The notes beneath the pieces are model-generated. The model was not told where the DNA came from. It saw nothing but the letters and a program-made list of their open reading frames with translations, and did not search any database. Shown piece after piece: positions 48,453-63,700 of a DNA stretch of 64,000 nt (its first letter is position 1; every line of letters begins with the position of its first letter). Origin of the DNA: Varroa destructor (Eukaryota > Arthropoda > Arachnida > Mesostigmata > Varroidae); assembly GCF_002443255.2 (NCBI RefSeq), contig NW_019211457.1:26094921-26158920 (forward strand), written 5' to 3'. Made by a program: the position numbers and the translations under genes.

Positions 48453-51400
48453 TACATATATGTCCGGTTAAGCATAAAAATCGGCTTCAGTTCACCGAAT
48501 CGCGTCAGACACGAAAGTGGGTTGTGTCGGCCAACCCAAAAAGGGCATTAGTGAATCGTTGATAGCGTCACCATAGACATATTGTTATCTATAGAAATGA
48601 CTAAACGCCGATGGTAAAATATGTTTGGCTTCGCGGCGTCGTTACTTCGTGGAATGGTTCGTGTTGTTTGTGGTCGTTTTCACTCTGCAATACAGTACAA
48701 AGCATCAGAAGACAAGTAAGCTGGCGACCCGCAGGGGTCCTCATTCTTTAATCTCTCATTATGCGTAAACTAAGCGAGATCGCAAGGAGCACGTCACTAC
48801 CTAAGTCCAGCATTATCCCTTGTGTACATCCTGTCGTCTTTTTTCTTCATTTAGCACTCCAATTCGTCTAGACCCCCCTTCCCTCCTTCGAACGTCATAA
48901 CCGATGTTACTTATTATTATTACTTGTTATTATTGTTAATACTGCTATCCGATGTTATAGTTACAGCGCTCTATGCATCCCATAGATACTATGCTCATTA
49001 CAAAATGATCCAGGACACCTACGTCAGGACAAGCTAACGGTGGCTGTGGTGGTCGTTGCACAAGCTGGGGCATTCGCAGCCTACTTTAGTTAGATGTGGT
49101 ATAGTGGTTCTGTATGTAATATGAGGCAATTATTGACGATGATGATCGCCATGGTTAAGCTATATGCCCTCTTTCCATAGTAATTAAAGGAACGTGATAC
49201 AATAAGCATGGTCTTACGAAATTACGAAAACTTGATGGTTCTATATACTTAGACGTTTACAGCTCCTCAAGATGACAATGTTTCAAAACAGTTAAGTTCA
49301 ATTTGTGTTACTGTGACATTAATATTGCTTAAAATTGGGTCTGGATATAATTTCGCAAGCTCAATCCAATACATTGCAATAAGTCTGGTTTAAAATTGGG
49401 TCCCGTTAATTAAAATTTGCCTATCATTATATCTATTATGACCTTATTTTTAATTGAAAACTTCACCAATTCTCATTGCAAAATACTCAAAGTAGGCGGA
49501 TCATTAGCGATGAAATGTGTAAGTTGCTATGTGCGCTGTGATGCCGATTCGGTTCCTTTGCATGCACACTGCCTTGGAAGGCCCATACCCCATAATGGCA
49601 TTATCATCGTAATCGTACCATAGTTTTAGACTTTCTGCGTTTGTTAGCCAACAAGCGCCGTGCACGCGATCTGTTTGTGCCCCTGTGGCAAACGTTTCCT
49701 ACGCCCGATTGAATCAGCCACGAATTGCACCAGGAACTGAATCGAATAGCCATACTTTACCTCACCTATTGCTTTCATTTGCCAGTGCCTCTCTGTAGTC
49801 TTTATCGGTCAACATTATTAATATTCTTCTACTAGTATACATAATACATACGTCCTGTCCGTCTACATATTTAAAGGACGCAAATTTTTATTTTACTACA
49901 TCGGAGCGATTTCGTAGATCAGAGGTCATCGCGTATCGCCACTGCCATCACTTCCTGAGTCGTCGCTGATTCGCCTCTCCAGCCTTGCTGTTACTAAGCA
50001 CAATGAACGTTGTTCTTTTCTGAATAAAATCTGATCTGATAATTACCGGCTTCTTGAATTTCGCTCCGTGATAGAGGCAAGGCGTAAGAAGGAAACACAT
50101 ACTCAAGCGACGTCTACGATTATCGCCAAAACAGGTAAGTTCGAATTTTCATAAAATCAAGTTAGAAGCACACATACGAATAGAAAGACACACAACCAGA
50201 CCAGCCGCTCGTGTCTTCCTGTTATAACTGATGATACGGCGATTGTGAGGTATCATTTACTCTGTGCCGAATACGCTGATAAATGAATTAGGTCGTTTCT
50301 CACCACCTAACGAAATAGGGGAAATATATCAGCTTAGTTCATTCTGTGTAGTGATTGATTCACATGAGACACTTTAGAAAATAGAATAAATTTTACTCGG
50401 CCAGTAAGCTTCATGTGACGTTGAACGTGTGCACGTAATTGTCTCTAGCTAACCCTCAACAGCAATGGCCATAATCGTTACCCCCAGCATTTGGCTTTCA
50501 CGGAAAATTTTGGTTCTACGAAACAACGACAATAACAAACAAGATCACGGACAAACATGAACCGCAAAGGCAAACAGGGATAATAAAATAATGATCGATC
50601 AGTTTCGACGTCGTAAAAGTTTCTGCAAAGCAGTCCCAGGCGTTAGCCGTCCAAGCTGAGTCAATCTACCATTACTGAAGACGTCACAGCTGCACAAATC
50701 GTCAACGACAAACAAACGTACCGAAGAGGAAACGAGCCAGATAGCGGCGATCATCAACATGTAACCTACTCATACCAGCAAATGAACTATGTTACGCAGC
50801 TGCACAACTGTACTTCGGCGCCCGACGTTGAGAACTCGTGATGCCGTCAAGAGACAACTGGCAAAATACGACTAGCTCCGATCGATGGCGGCTTCCTTCT
50901 ACGTAAGGACAGACGGCCGAATATAGTACGGCGCAGGTAATACCGCTAACACAAGTTGGACAACAAAAGCAGCTGAAGTCAATCGTATTTTGTTGAACAC
51001 AACGTTTGCCCTTTGGTATAAGTTCTGTGTACGTTTTTCTTCTTTGACAATAATAGATGTGGCAATCGTTGTTTGTATTGATACGAAGCCTTACGAGGAA
51101 ATGGGAATCGTCAGGTCGGTGCAACTTTAAAATATACAATATAAATATTAAAATAGTCATTTTAATATTATTATTATTAGCATTGACTAAACACAGGATG
51201 TCACTGGTGAACTTCAGCTCAGTGGATTTTCTGCTATTATGTACATAATAAATTGCTTTTGAGGGAAATCAAAAAGCTGTCCTAGCTAGCTATGTGCTCT
51301 ATGACGCAAAACGAAGTGGATAGAAAACGAGCTGAAACTTTCCTACGACGTTCTCCTATTATGGCAAAAGGGTGACCTTTGTACTTAATGAAAGAACGAA

Positions 51401-52600
51401 AAGGGCTTATCTCAATATAAATAGTAAATCCCTTTGTTGTTACAACATAGAATAGGTAGCTAAAATAGAGTATGATACAACATCCCTTTACAGATACTTA
51501 CGTTGCCAATATCTCGAGCAACAGACGCTCGCAGAGGCAGAGATGGAAATTTATAATACTGGCTGAATCAATTATTGCAGCATAATCATTAGCGTTCAAA
51601 ATCTCGGCATAACGAAACAATCGTTATTTCTTTTTGTTTGCTTTTTTTCAATTAGCACAACGTAGAACAGCTGACGGCCGGGGCGGGGTAACAAAGAAAA
51701 TCCTAGCTTAGTTAGCCAATGCATTGTCGTAGTCCATTTAAATCTGTTCTGGTAGGACCGAAATGTTCGGTCAGCGAAGAAAGTTAGCGCGTTGCCTTGC
51801 CCTTCCCAACAAAGGAAGCAGCCTGTATCAGTCAGCAGTATGAAGGCACACGTAAAACACACTTGAAAGACGACTCATTAAATACGTAAGCATCGACGAC
51901 GTCTCAATGGACATGCGAAAAAGTAAGTTATTGATGAGGCTTGATAAACATATTAGCTCGGACTGATAACGCTAATAGCAGCAATAATGACAAGAACAAA
52001 CATTCACCCTATTGATAACGGAGCAGATAAGGCCGTTACTGGCTCACCTACATCGGGTTTGAAGCCGTACCCACATCAAGACCAGTTTCACTAATGTGCA
52101 TGTTTGCAAGCTCAACGAAACACCCCTCTTTCGACAAATGCATCCTATATGAGTTATTTTTTTTTTTTTGTAAACAAACATACAGTACACATAATAGATT
52201 CTCCGCTCAATGGTTCCGCGTCACACCGGATAACTAACTGCTGCTTGACTAAAAATCTCTCGAACCAAATTCAGCGAGGTCGGAGACCAAAGGATCTACC
52301 TAGCGTCGAAAATTTCCTCTTAGACAACGAGTCCTCGTTCATAACTGAGTCGCACGCGGGCCACTTCTCCCAAGCTTTCCACATGCCGTAAGCGGAAAAA
52401 TAAACTTATGCCTCTTGGCCGCCACTTAGTTTGCCCTGTTTCGATTACTAGCAGAACTCGTCCACTGCGCTGAAGACATCTGAGCAAACATTCGTATAAT
52501 GTTCCAATGGGGGGGGGGGCTTGAGACTTGAAGATATGAATCAAAAAGTATCTTTATTTATGTAACGGGAGACAGATGCGTCATAGGTCGAACAGTTTAT
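48453..52600. other. Non-coding stretch, no supported gene
   Basis: ATT-type runs near 48911-48922 and 51167-51178. A 13-bp direct repeat TTAAAATTGGGTC sits at 49329-49341 and 49390-49402. T13 lies at 52157-52169 and G11 at 52509-52519. Open frames have no motif support. Confidence 0.5.
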
Positions 52601-52602
52601 AA

Positions 52603-52734
52603 ATAGGATTTACATGAATCCTATTGGTAACTATAACCTATATATAGTCCTATTGGTTATTATAAAATAATTAGAAAAAAACAGATCAGGAGCTGGTGCA
52701 ATATGTACTATCGTACTGTTTATAGTACGATAGT
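52603..52734. repeat. Cluster of two hairpins and a 29-bp tandem-like repeat
   Basis: ATAGGATT/AATCCTAT (52603-52610 with 52617-52624, 6-nt loop) is followed by two near-copies of TCCTATTGGTAACTATAA, 29 bases apart (52619 and 52648). Then comes a perfect 11-bp hairpin, ACTATCGTACT/AGTACGATAGT (52707-52717 with 52724-52734, 6-nt loop). Confidence 0.8.
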
Positions 52735-55534
52735 TAGAATATTTTCTAGCAATAGGGACAACACAGGTGTGCATTAAATGTAAATGATTACAGTCCGGGC
52801 AGCTTTGTGGTCGCATATATACATTTGACGGAGTAGGAACTCCCTATGAACCACAACGTAATGTAATACCCGATACTGGGCTGGGGTAATGCATAGTGGA
52901 CACCAGCTGTCGATGGTTTTAGTTGGTGAATAAACTATTGTTCTATGCTTGGCATCGTTATCTCGGGAGGGCATATAGACATCTTGTCTCGTTCTCGGCT
53001 ACCCTACTAAAATATAACACAATTCCCTGCACGTAACTGGTCCTTCAACCTCGTCGGTTAGTTACAGTCTGCGGTAGAATCTGTTGTTTGTGGCTTTTTT
53101 ACCCTTCATAATAGATCGGATTAAATGAATATATACGTATATGCAGTTTATGTTATGATGTACAAGACGCTCCCGTGACCAAGCTACGAATGTTCAAGCT
53201 TGCGTCAGACGATTTTCCACAGATCGTTCCTGTTGGGTAATCAAAATCGCGGTATTGATAATTCCAATTGGCTTCTATTACGAGTGTTCTTTTTTCAAGT
53301 TGCCTGAATCAAAATTCAATCCTATAAATACATCAGTGGCCAAAAAGGAGATATTGTAGTAATCTGTTTTTCATCGTTCGCTTGTTATCTATATATACTC
53401 GTTCAATATTTCTGTATCACCTATCAAGTCACCATCGCCTCCAATCAAAAGCAATAGTGAGCGAACAAATAGAACAACATGGCAAAGGCAAATGTAGATA
53501 TAGAATAGCGTATTGAGCGATCAGTACGATAGAACTAGATACTCACTCGATTAAAGATTACAGTGAAGATAAACAGGATGAATATAGTTATCGAGCAATG
53601 ACCACAACTTTGGTAAACAGCAATTATCTAGCGGCAAATCTATGGCAAAACGCAGTGCGTCGACTGCGTTTATCATGCCGCTAGCCGCTCTGTCGGATAA
53701 TCCTGATCTCGATTGTGTAGTAACAAGCCAACAGAACTTTGTCAAGAGTTTTTTTTTAGCGTTAGTAGTTAGCGTATGCGAACGTGCAATGAACGCACGT
53801 ATCTACCTATAGAACATGAGACGCGTTATATATAACACTCACTCACTCACGTAACGTACGTAAGTCTGCTAAATTGAGGTAGATAATAAATATGCTAAGA
53901 AATGATTCAGCCATGTCGCATCACTGTCAACATAGAATTTTAGTTAGCAAGTCATACAATTAATGAAATTGTGTAAAAGTTTGCACGAGGCTGGCTTCAT
54001 AGTACATCGAGTCTGGTGAAATCATACCTGCTTCGGCCTGAAACACCGGAACCTATGCGACCTTAGAAATCAATATCATGTGACAACAGTTGCTCGTTCG
54101 ATAAAATTACCTCGTTCCACCGTCCCGTAACTATCAATGGTCACAGTAACAATTAATGTTATAATGGGGAAGACGTCCAGTGATTTTTTATACACTTCAA
54201 TCACGTTTCGATTTTTACTCATTTAACGATTACGCGGACGTGTCATCTGTCCAGTGATGACCGAGACCACAATTTAGCACTGATCTAACTATTCTATATA
54301 CTAAATTTATCATTTACGCTATATAAAAGCGAGATTCTCGTGGCTACTGCATCGGTCCATATCGAAAGAACTATTGCGCAACGAAGAGGTACCATCAAGC
54401 ACGTCGACAATACCTCATTCAAATTGTAAACATTACAGACATTAAACACAATAGAAGAACGTTTCTATAGTAAAATGAACGCCGACAGGCTATTCACCTA
54501 ATAGCGACCTGTAATAAAAACAGGCTCGCCTTGAGATGTTTCCATCGGCACAAAAATCATAACGCCAGTATAGCGAATAGCTTAGAGAATCTGATAATAA
54601 CAGTAGATATTTCATACAAATCAGAAGTGAAACTTTGTCTGCTGTCAACTACGGTGTGGAACAGCTACCAAACATAGGCCACATTTGAGTAAACGCAGTC
54701 AAATGCTGTTTCCTTTGCCGGAAGCGTCGCAACCGTTTCGAACGTCTCTCTATATGAATGCGTTTGAAAAATTACCAGAAAACCAGTAGGTTTCTGTTTA
54801 TGCCCGATGGCTAGGATGGAAATCTAGCCGGAAAGCTCCTTCTTGGATTGCATTACTGGAATCGTTTTTGTGGGTGACTACGTGAATGTTTTACCTTTGG
54901 TAGGATATCTCGAACAGAGCGTGTCTTCTTCTACGTTCCAAAAAATAGGTGCCAATTCGAAATCCTAATAGGAGCCTTCCAGTGGCACAAAATACGCAGT
55001 CATGATCAGACAACAAATTATGCAGCACGGGAACTTTCAGAGCATTTTATCACCAGCTAGTGAATAAGGACCCACGTGTACAGACCGATATGAGGGCAGA
55101 TGTGTCCTATTCTAAGGATAATCCTGAGCTGATATAGTAGAATTGTAAAGAATCGAAATGTCTCGTATTAGTCTCTTCTAGTTGTCCAAAGCTAATCGTA
55201 GCTGAAAAATGAAGATAGAAGTACATTGCAGGATGATTTATCTTATTATTACTGATTACTAATCTGATTTAATAGAATAGTACGCCAATTGAATGGAACA
55301 ACCTTGCTAGTTGTCACAAGAATACGACAGAGCGTTTTTCTTCATCTTTCAATATAATGACATAAATAAATAGACAAAAAATATAAATACACGAAACGAA
55401 TTTGACTCCAGAGCCAAATCACACAAATAGGGTACCATGCTCAGAATTTGTTTCCCTTAATACTCATCGCCTAATTACTTTGATCCACTAGACAAAAGAA
55501 CCGCTCGAGTAACAGGCCTAAAAAGATGAAGCGT

Positions 55535-55552
55535 AGCCAGCCAGCCAGCCAG
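55535..55552. repeat. (AGCC)4 microsatellite
   Basis: Four AGCC units followed by AG. Confidence 0.9.
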
Positions 55553-56708
55553 TAAAGTTTCATGATTTTTTTCTGCAAGCCAAACGTATCGATGTATTTT
55601 GTCGCTTTTTCCGCTTCAATTTTTAGCCACTCTAACCGTTGGTAGTTAAGTAATCTTTAATAAGTACTCGATAAATCGCTTCCCTACAGCAGCTTCACAT
55701 GCAAATGTAAGCTTTCTTTCGGAGCTGTTTTAGCAGTGGTCTTAATAGTAATAAACAGGTCACACGTTCATTCAATAGCTTTAATCGAAGATTTCAATAG
55801 AATTTCGTCGCCGGACATCCGTTCCAGTACCATCGAACTGTAAAACCATATCTGCGACGATGGGCGCAGCGGCTGTTGTCGTTGCCGCATACGGCCGTCT
55901 TCACGTGCCGGTACCGAAAGCAGCAGCACGGTAAGGGACAATGACTGCAACGGTAAAAGCGGATGGCCTGGCTGATGTTGGCGTCGAAATGCTACGCTCC
56001 CTTGGACGGCCATGTAGAAAACACGGCCATATTGGAACTTCTGCCGTTTCTACTCTTAGCGTCGTCGATATTATTTTGAAATGGCTGAGGCAATTTCTGA
56101 GGGTGCCTCGCATATCCATATTTATTAGTTGCCTCCAGTCACACGGTAGCCATGGTTGCATTAGCGCATCTCTGTAATAGTCGACGCGCGCAACGACGTG
56201 CAGTCTGCAAAAAGTAAGCACAACTCGACTAAATAGAAATAATTTTATCAACTAAAAACCCAGTTCTCTAAGTGGCCAACAAAAAAATAGGGTCGTAGAT
56301 CCCAACGATGGCAATAATTTTAAGGTTACGGCGATTTGCTGTGACCTTCCCTATGGTATCCAGATTAAGATTAATGGCGTGACTGTGCCCGGTCTTCGTG
56401 ACTCCAGATAATTTTTAGAGAAATAGCTCGAAACGAGCAGTTTGCAGCTGATAAACGGTCGGATAATGTAGAAACGATGAATCGCTTGGACTGAGTCACA
56501 AATTATCCCTTTGATCCATACATCATTACTGACAACCTCATTGATGATACAGTGCGCTATCGAATTGATTTCACTGCCGCCGGCAAATTGACGCGGTGAT
56601 TTTACTCTACTGTCGAAATGTTGTCGTTCTGATCAGTGTGTATGGATTTAATTGCAAACAAATAGAGCACGATGTCTCACCTAACCCGTAAACGTTATTA
56701 TAACTTTA

Positions 56709-56735
56709 GCTAATTATACAACGGCTAATTATACA
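56709..56735. repeat. 15-bp tandem duplication
   Basis: GCTAATTATACA occurs twice (56709-56720 and 56724-56735), separated by ACG. Confidence 0.9.
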
Positions 56736-59700
56736 GATGATTACCGCTAACGCTTTTATGGTACAACGTCAATCGGTCTAGCCAAACACGAAGATCAATC
56801 CCCGAACAATCAGTATAGCCACATATGCAGAAATGAACATATATGAGCTAACATTCTGAAGCAACGCTTAACAGCAGTGCCGTATCGGACGTAAACCTGA
56901 GACATTGACGTAGAATACGGCGAAGAACGGGTCAGAATACTATTTAGGCAAACGCATGAAAAATATAAGCCTTGCGTAATAACACTCAACTTAGAAAAGC
57001 ATCTAAAGAACGTGTGCTTCCCCCTCACCGATATGAGGAACCCCCTGGAACCATCATCTTTTTTGGCTCTCGATTGATCTCCTTTTTGACCTCTCGACAA
57101 ATATTTACGCTATATTCTGTTATATTTATATAATAAACATAAATAAAACTCTATGTACGTAAACATTGATAAGGTCAATATGTCGCTTTTTCAAAACAAA
57201 TAGTCGGCTATTTCTACGTGGGGCGAAGTACGAACACCGATGGCAAACCTTCGTGTTAGTTTTCAGAGCGGCTTTCGACGCTGGATATTGGCATAGTTAG
57301 TGGAACGGTGCCGACGACGCTGACACATATTTTAACCATTAAGTTGGCCATTGTGCTGGCTCAGTCACAGAAGTTCAATAGGAGACTCTTACACGCTGCC
57401 AGCCCATTCACGAACTAAATAATGTTTACCTACTTCGATTGTAAGTTTCCATTCGTATGTGTCTGCTCCGGTTGTGGATTCTATGACAGTGTCCAACATG
57501 TCTGTGTTTATTGCAGCAAATATGGTTAGATCTTGAAGATCAGAAGGATCTTTAATGTCGCCTTCAACAGGGGACTCACTGCGACTCTGTGTGAAATTTC
57601 TGTGTGAACTTGAATCTGTGTAGCATTCGAAGATGGCGGCACCGGTTTGATTTGTTGGTTGGCTAACTACAGTTACGTTAATAATAGAATATCTAGCTAT
57701 TGTTAACTTTACTATCGATTAACTCTTGCTCTAGGTACCGATCAGACGCGTTGATTCTCGTCATTTTTCCCGCTTACCGCCAACTACTCGGGTAACTTTT
57801 TTTCTTCTATACTTCTTTTTCTAACATTTCTAATATTTCCTGTTAACCAATCTGCAGTCTCATAAGCATATCGTCACCTTTTGTGCCTTTATCCTGTTAC
57901 CGTTTTGTATATCTTTCACTACTGTCTCCATTGTTATTTGTTTTCCAGCTTGACTAAATGGCTGAGTGACTTTCTGGGCGATCTTGCCTATCCGTGTGTG
58001 TCTATGTAGCAACCTACGGATGCCGAATTGCTCCATCATGTCCTGTTATACTTGCGGCAGACCTCATTATCTGACGAAATTCAACAAAATAGTCTTCAGT
58101 TGCCTGCGGGGTGCGCGGTACGCCGGCCATCCTTCGAAAAAGTAACATAGAAGACAATATAAATCAGTAAACGCCACCAAGCGAAACTGAAAATGGCACG
58201 AACCGTTAACGAGGAATAACACGCACATATCAAACGCTAAATTAACGTGTCGCGACCATGTTTGTTGCTTCCTGTGATTTTGGACGGTTTTCGAACGCGG
58301 CGGGTCTTAATTGCCTAATAATAATACTGTTTTTACCTAGTGAAGTTAAATTCTGAACAAAGGCTATCTACAGGGTAGGTACGTAGAGCCTGATGAATAG
58401 TACTGTGTCCTGCGGATGTGGCGCAATACTAAAAATGATACTGGTAGATCACCCCATTGGCAAGACGATCTAACTGACATGAGGTAACGAACTCCGTTAT
58501 TATACACAAGAATTTACATCCAAATATTGAATTATCCTTTAAAAATGGCTAGTACAATACGATACAACAAATACGAAATATGTTTATGCACCATTAAAAA
58601 ACTGAGCTCGACAATGAATTTAATTTTAAGTTTTAAACTATTCTTTTTTACCTAAAAACAATATTACTGATTAATCAGCATACAGCACGAGCCCCATTTT
58701 ATACTGCCCTCAGCAGAGGTGCCACGTAACCTAGCACATGGCGGCCATTCGTATCTGAAATCTATATATCCGCTCACTTTCTTAGGCGCACTGAATACAA
58801 ACACTATTTCGCTGCTTTTTCAATGTTACGCTCATTTCTTCCGCCTCGCCGTCGTAAACGCTTACCTACGTAGATGCCGTTCCTTTCTCATGCATCTAAC
58901 AACAAAGTTACTCACTTCCAGAGTCACTATTCTTTTTGATAACTTCTCCCGAGCCCCCGCCATCTAAAAACTGAATCATTTCAATGGTCTTTTACTGTGG
59001 CAACTTCCAGTCCCTCGACATCTTGACAATCGCCATTATCTATTCATGCTGGCTTCGCCTTTAGGTTCACTAACTGCTCCAATATCCGCCGTGGACTCCC
59101 TGCCCGCCCTTCGGAGCATCGTGGAGCAGCTGACAATAGGTCACTCATCCCATCATCACCTATGCGAATTCCTATTCAAGCCTTACACTATCCTATCATG
59201 TCATCTTATGATATGCACTATGACGGCAATAATGATGCTGGCGGACCAGCGACTAACGTAATTCAACCATCTGTATACATGGATAATAACAGCACAGCCA
59301 ACGGCGGCAATTACAAACGCGAACGTTTCGAGTGAAGGACAAACACACCAGTCATCGCGCGACCATCAGCTTCAGCGGTTCCCGTCACCTTATTACCCGT
59401 TATTTGTAACTTCTATTCTCTAGACAATTATCAACGGGGTACCAGCGGGAACTCAGATTGAAGCAGTAGTCGTAATAACGCCAACGATCTTGTGGGTCAA
59501 GTGTTGGTTAAGTAACATTTTGTTCAGAACGACTCTGTATGTGCTGTCGTTCAAGGTCGTGCTAGTATGCTTGTGATGTACCGATTGAAACCGGTAGGTG
59601 AGACGGACGGCGGACGAAAACAAGTCCCAAAAAAGAATATACGTATGGAGCGTGTACTATACAATGCAAGTGGGAAGTAATAAGGAAAGCAACAACATGA

Positions 59701-60750
59701 TGCTGTGGCAAATCCGCGAAAAACTCGATATAACAATAGATCTATTCCACAAAGGGCTTACGGATTACTATCACGGACTCGCTGCCGTTGCTATTATTTT
59801 CATCTACTATTACTGCTCCTAGGATTCGTTTCCGTTAGAACAGAACGGCTCCGTCGTCATGTTGGCGTTTCTAACAAGCATCTTGTAATGCGGTATGCTC
59901 TGTAGTGAAGTATTGTATTTGTATTCCAGTAATAGAAAACGTATTGTATTATAGTTGAATAAGCTATCGTTGTTTGTATGTATGTCATCTCAGATGATCA
60001 CAGTAATGTTTCAGGGTAGCAGGCGTTGGTGCCAGCATTTTGGATGTAATATACCATTTTAATACTTAACGCGGCCTGTTGTCCGATTGCCGACAGTCGA
60101 TGCGCGTTTGACGCTGTCAACCCGTGGGGCAAGTCAAGGTAAACTGGACAATGTGTCTCGCCTATCCGTAATGGGGTCCCGGGGGTGAAGGAAATCACAG
60201 TAAAGAAGAAGAAAGGGAACGCTTGAGGAAAACGGCAGATTTAAACTCAAAAGTTTCAACTACTGTTTCCAATGTACCCAACTCTTTTCTAAACCCCGTA
60301 ACGGTAGTGATTATGATGATGACGGCAGAACTGGTCAACGAGTACAGCTCGGTCAATCAACAGCACCGTCGACGACACTATCAATGTTTGTGATCACACC
60401 AATAGCAAAACAACACTAGGGGCAAAACAACTATTATTTATGCTGCCCCCCACTCGCCCCGCACCCGTTACCACCTCCACTCTCTGCTTTGCAGCTGTCT
60501 TGTGCACAGTTTCAGATAATTTTCTACGTAACCTTCCCACGGACGAACAAAGCTGGCGATGCCCCACGCCAACAACGGGGTAAGCGTCGAAGCAACACTT
60601 TTATGTTTGATTTGCGTGACCCCACACCACAGCGACCAGCTCCGCCGACTCACTCCTCTACCAGCAATCCCTTCAGCTATCTTTGGTTTTGCTAATCATA
60701 ATCCTCTCCACTCATAACATTATTTCAACCCCATTGTCTGTCGCGCCTTT

Positions 60751-60769
60751 GTTGTTGTTGTCGTCGTCG
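60751..60769. repeat. (GTT)3(GTC)3 triplet repeat
   Basis: Compound triplet run. Confidence 0.85.
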
Positions 60770-63700
60770 CTTGTAGTGCATGAATATATGAGCGCATGCA
60801 ACTGATTTTTTTGTCACCACAATCGTTACACGAATGTGCGGCGCGTGGCTGATCTGTGTTCGTGTGTACGTGCACGATCCCGGCTACCTAATAAGCGCTA
60901 CTTTCTCCTGTAGCTGTCAGACAATTTAGGGGTTCTGATGACCTGGCTGTCATCGGTGACATGATCAAAATTAGCGTTAGGGCTGGCGATGTTTGTTTAT
61001 GTTTCTTCGAATGCCCCTACGATCCAGGCAATCGGTCCAACCCCAGAGACGCTCACCAGGCACATACGTGCATCCACAGACACACGCACAAAGCTAGGCA
61101 CGGTTACTGCTAGCATCCGAAACAACTTTATCTAGACAAATGTTGCTGCTTCTGCTCATATTTTTCCAACCAATCGTGATCGTTAGCTCTCTTTCAGTTC
61201 AGCATTCGAGATGCCCACACGGGTACCTCTTCTCTCCCGGAGAAAAGGACGATGGAATGCTTACAAGAACTCTGCTCAGAGTAAACATAACCACAGGATC
61301 CCTTACTCTTCTCAAGAAAAGTAACGTCAGACAATCCGGATCTGAACTATAATTTGGACTGAAATCCCCTCTAATAGCGCTGGTCAACAAGAATAGCTTT
61401 GCAAGCGCGATTGGAGATCGTACACAAAACATACAATGACATAAACAAATAGCAGCAGTAATAGTAGCACGCAATTCTGTAGGTTTCTTGCACCGGCTGT
61501 CAGCAGGGGCATATGGATGTATAGAACGATCAAAAACGGGCTGAATAACAACATAACGACAGCAGCCTGGAGGAGCGGCATTACCGACTGTAACAATAAC
61601 ATCAGCGGCGTTGCTGATACCGAAAACAAACTTCACGTGTCGAAGGCAATGTATGAGACTTCTCTATTGGCTGACTGGATATCCAGGCAGGAATTAGAGC
61701 TGATCGATGTATCTCGTCCATTGTAATTCAGCGGCGTTGTCACCGAAATCCTCGATTTGTCACTCGCATTGCATAGCATCGCGTTACACTAATCAGAAAA
61801 AAGGATTCACGGAGGGAATGAGAAACTACTTGCGATGGCATCAGACCAATGATCGCGCAATAGCTGATTGCGTCGCGGTATTCCGCCGCAGACAAGCGTC
61901 ACTATGCAATTCAGTTGTGTCGATGATGCCGATGGCTATGGACGCGGCGTAGCTGATTGTTTGAGTTAAGAAATAGAAAATAAAGAAAAATCAAACAAAA
62001 AAGAAAACTATTATATCGTAATAATACCGTAGCAACAGTAACATATGAATTGGTTGTCAGGCGTCACGTAGCTCTGGCGCTAAAGCATTGGTCATCGCAT
62101 ATCGACGCTGCCAGTTAGCTGGGCCCGTGGACAACGGTGTTTACTGATCTGCGCGTAAATTTTTCACCTATAATGAAAACAAGCAGGCTATTCCAACAAA
62201 CAAGAAAATAAGTTTTCAATAAAAATAAATAGCTTTAAATCTGATACACTGCTACGAAGCATGAAATAGCGAGATTTTATGGAATACTATATCCGCGAAA
62301 TTAAAGCTCGCTTTTTATCCTTCCGTAGACTTGTTCCATTTAAGCATTTAGTGTTCATCAGTTTTATCATAGGGGAAAAGCGTTTCCTTTTTGTGAGTCT
62401 TGCCACTAAGCAGCATGGCGTGGAAGGGTACCGATCATGTCCAACATTTTTGACAGTGATTTATCATAACGGTCTAGGATTTCCGTATGTGAACGGCTGC
62501 ATGATAGTTAAAACGGGTGTAAGTTTGAAGGGAAGTAGCTGATCTGACTGGCGAAAATAATTCTACACAAAGTATTATGTTGCAATATTTAGTCAGCGCA
62601 AGTCGGCCATCTTTCGTTTGACCCACTCGCTATGTGCATGCATTTTGACAAACACACTTTTGTTCCTACTTATATAGATTGCAATTGAAGATTTCCTGAT
62701 CTTAATTCCGTTGCCCCGCACGATCTCGATAGCGAGTTAGACCCACAATCAGCACAGGAAAAACTCTAATCGTCGTACAAATAGTAAACCTAAAGAAGAA
62801 TCTGCTGAAGAATCTTTATATGGTGTATCCCCTAAAGAATTAGCAAATAGCAATCGAAACGGATTGATAAGCCGACGCGAATGAAGCCGAACTCCAGCAA
62901 TCTTTCCCTGTGAAGAGCCATCGGGTCTTTAATCACCTTAAAAACGCGGCATATTGCGCTACATCGTACATGATGCCCGCGAACGAATAAGCTATTGCGC
63001 ATACGATTCTTAGTTGGAATGGCAAAAAAACTCGAAGATTTCCACTAACTCGCCTAAAACAATCCACGTAAGGAAATTAAGAGCTTCTCCGCATTCTGTG
63101 GCTTGGAATGTTATGCTAGAAGCGAAGAGGGGCGGGATTGCGAGGACCGCAAACGCTAAAAGAGCTGCTCCTCAAAGTTTGATACATATTTCGTGAAAAA
63201 GTTGGCCAGAGACTCGTTAACTAACAGCAGTATGGGACCAGATGAACGAGAAGCCTATCGGAAAACACTATTGAACGTTACTGAAGCCGGCCTAGAAGTT
63301 TAGGTGAGAACCGATGTCGGGATAGGGAGAGGCCTGAGCACCCCACGCGCAGACCCATATTTTTTCCTTTTGACCCGAGTCAACCTTTTGATGCCACCGG
63401 TATGATTTTCCCGAAGTCGCCACTCGGATCAAAAGCACTGACTGTTCGACGTTAACAAAAAAATGGCCAAAATAATTAACTAACCAAATATTTTTTCTAA
63501 CAATTTTGAATGTGTTTGTTCCTGACAAAAGTATACCAATTAGGGTTAAAACATTTCACTCAGTTATTATCGATAAAAGTACGTCTCTTCACTGTTCGAA
63601 CTCTAAGATTTATGGATTACTCTGGACCGGAGTTTAGGTCCATAGGGAAAATGATTAATTCGATTTGGACTTAATTAAGCAGGTGGGCCTATTAGGCATA

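Noticed and set aside
61199..61636. 145-codon minus-strand frame as a gene
   Set aside because: The length is within random expectation for 64 kb, the composition is Cys/Arg/Ser-rich without pattern, and there is no splice or start support.
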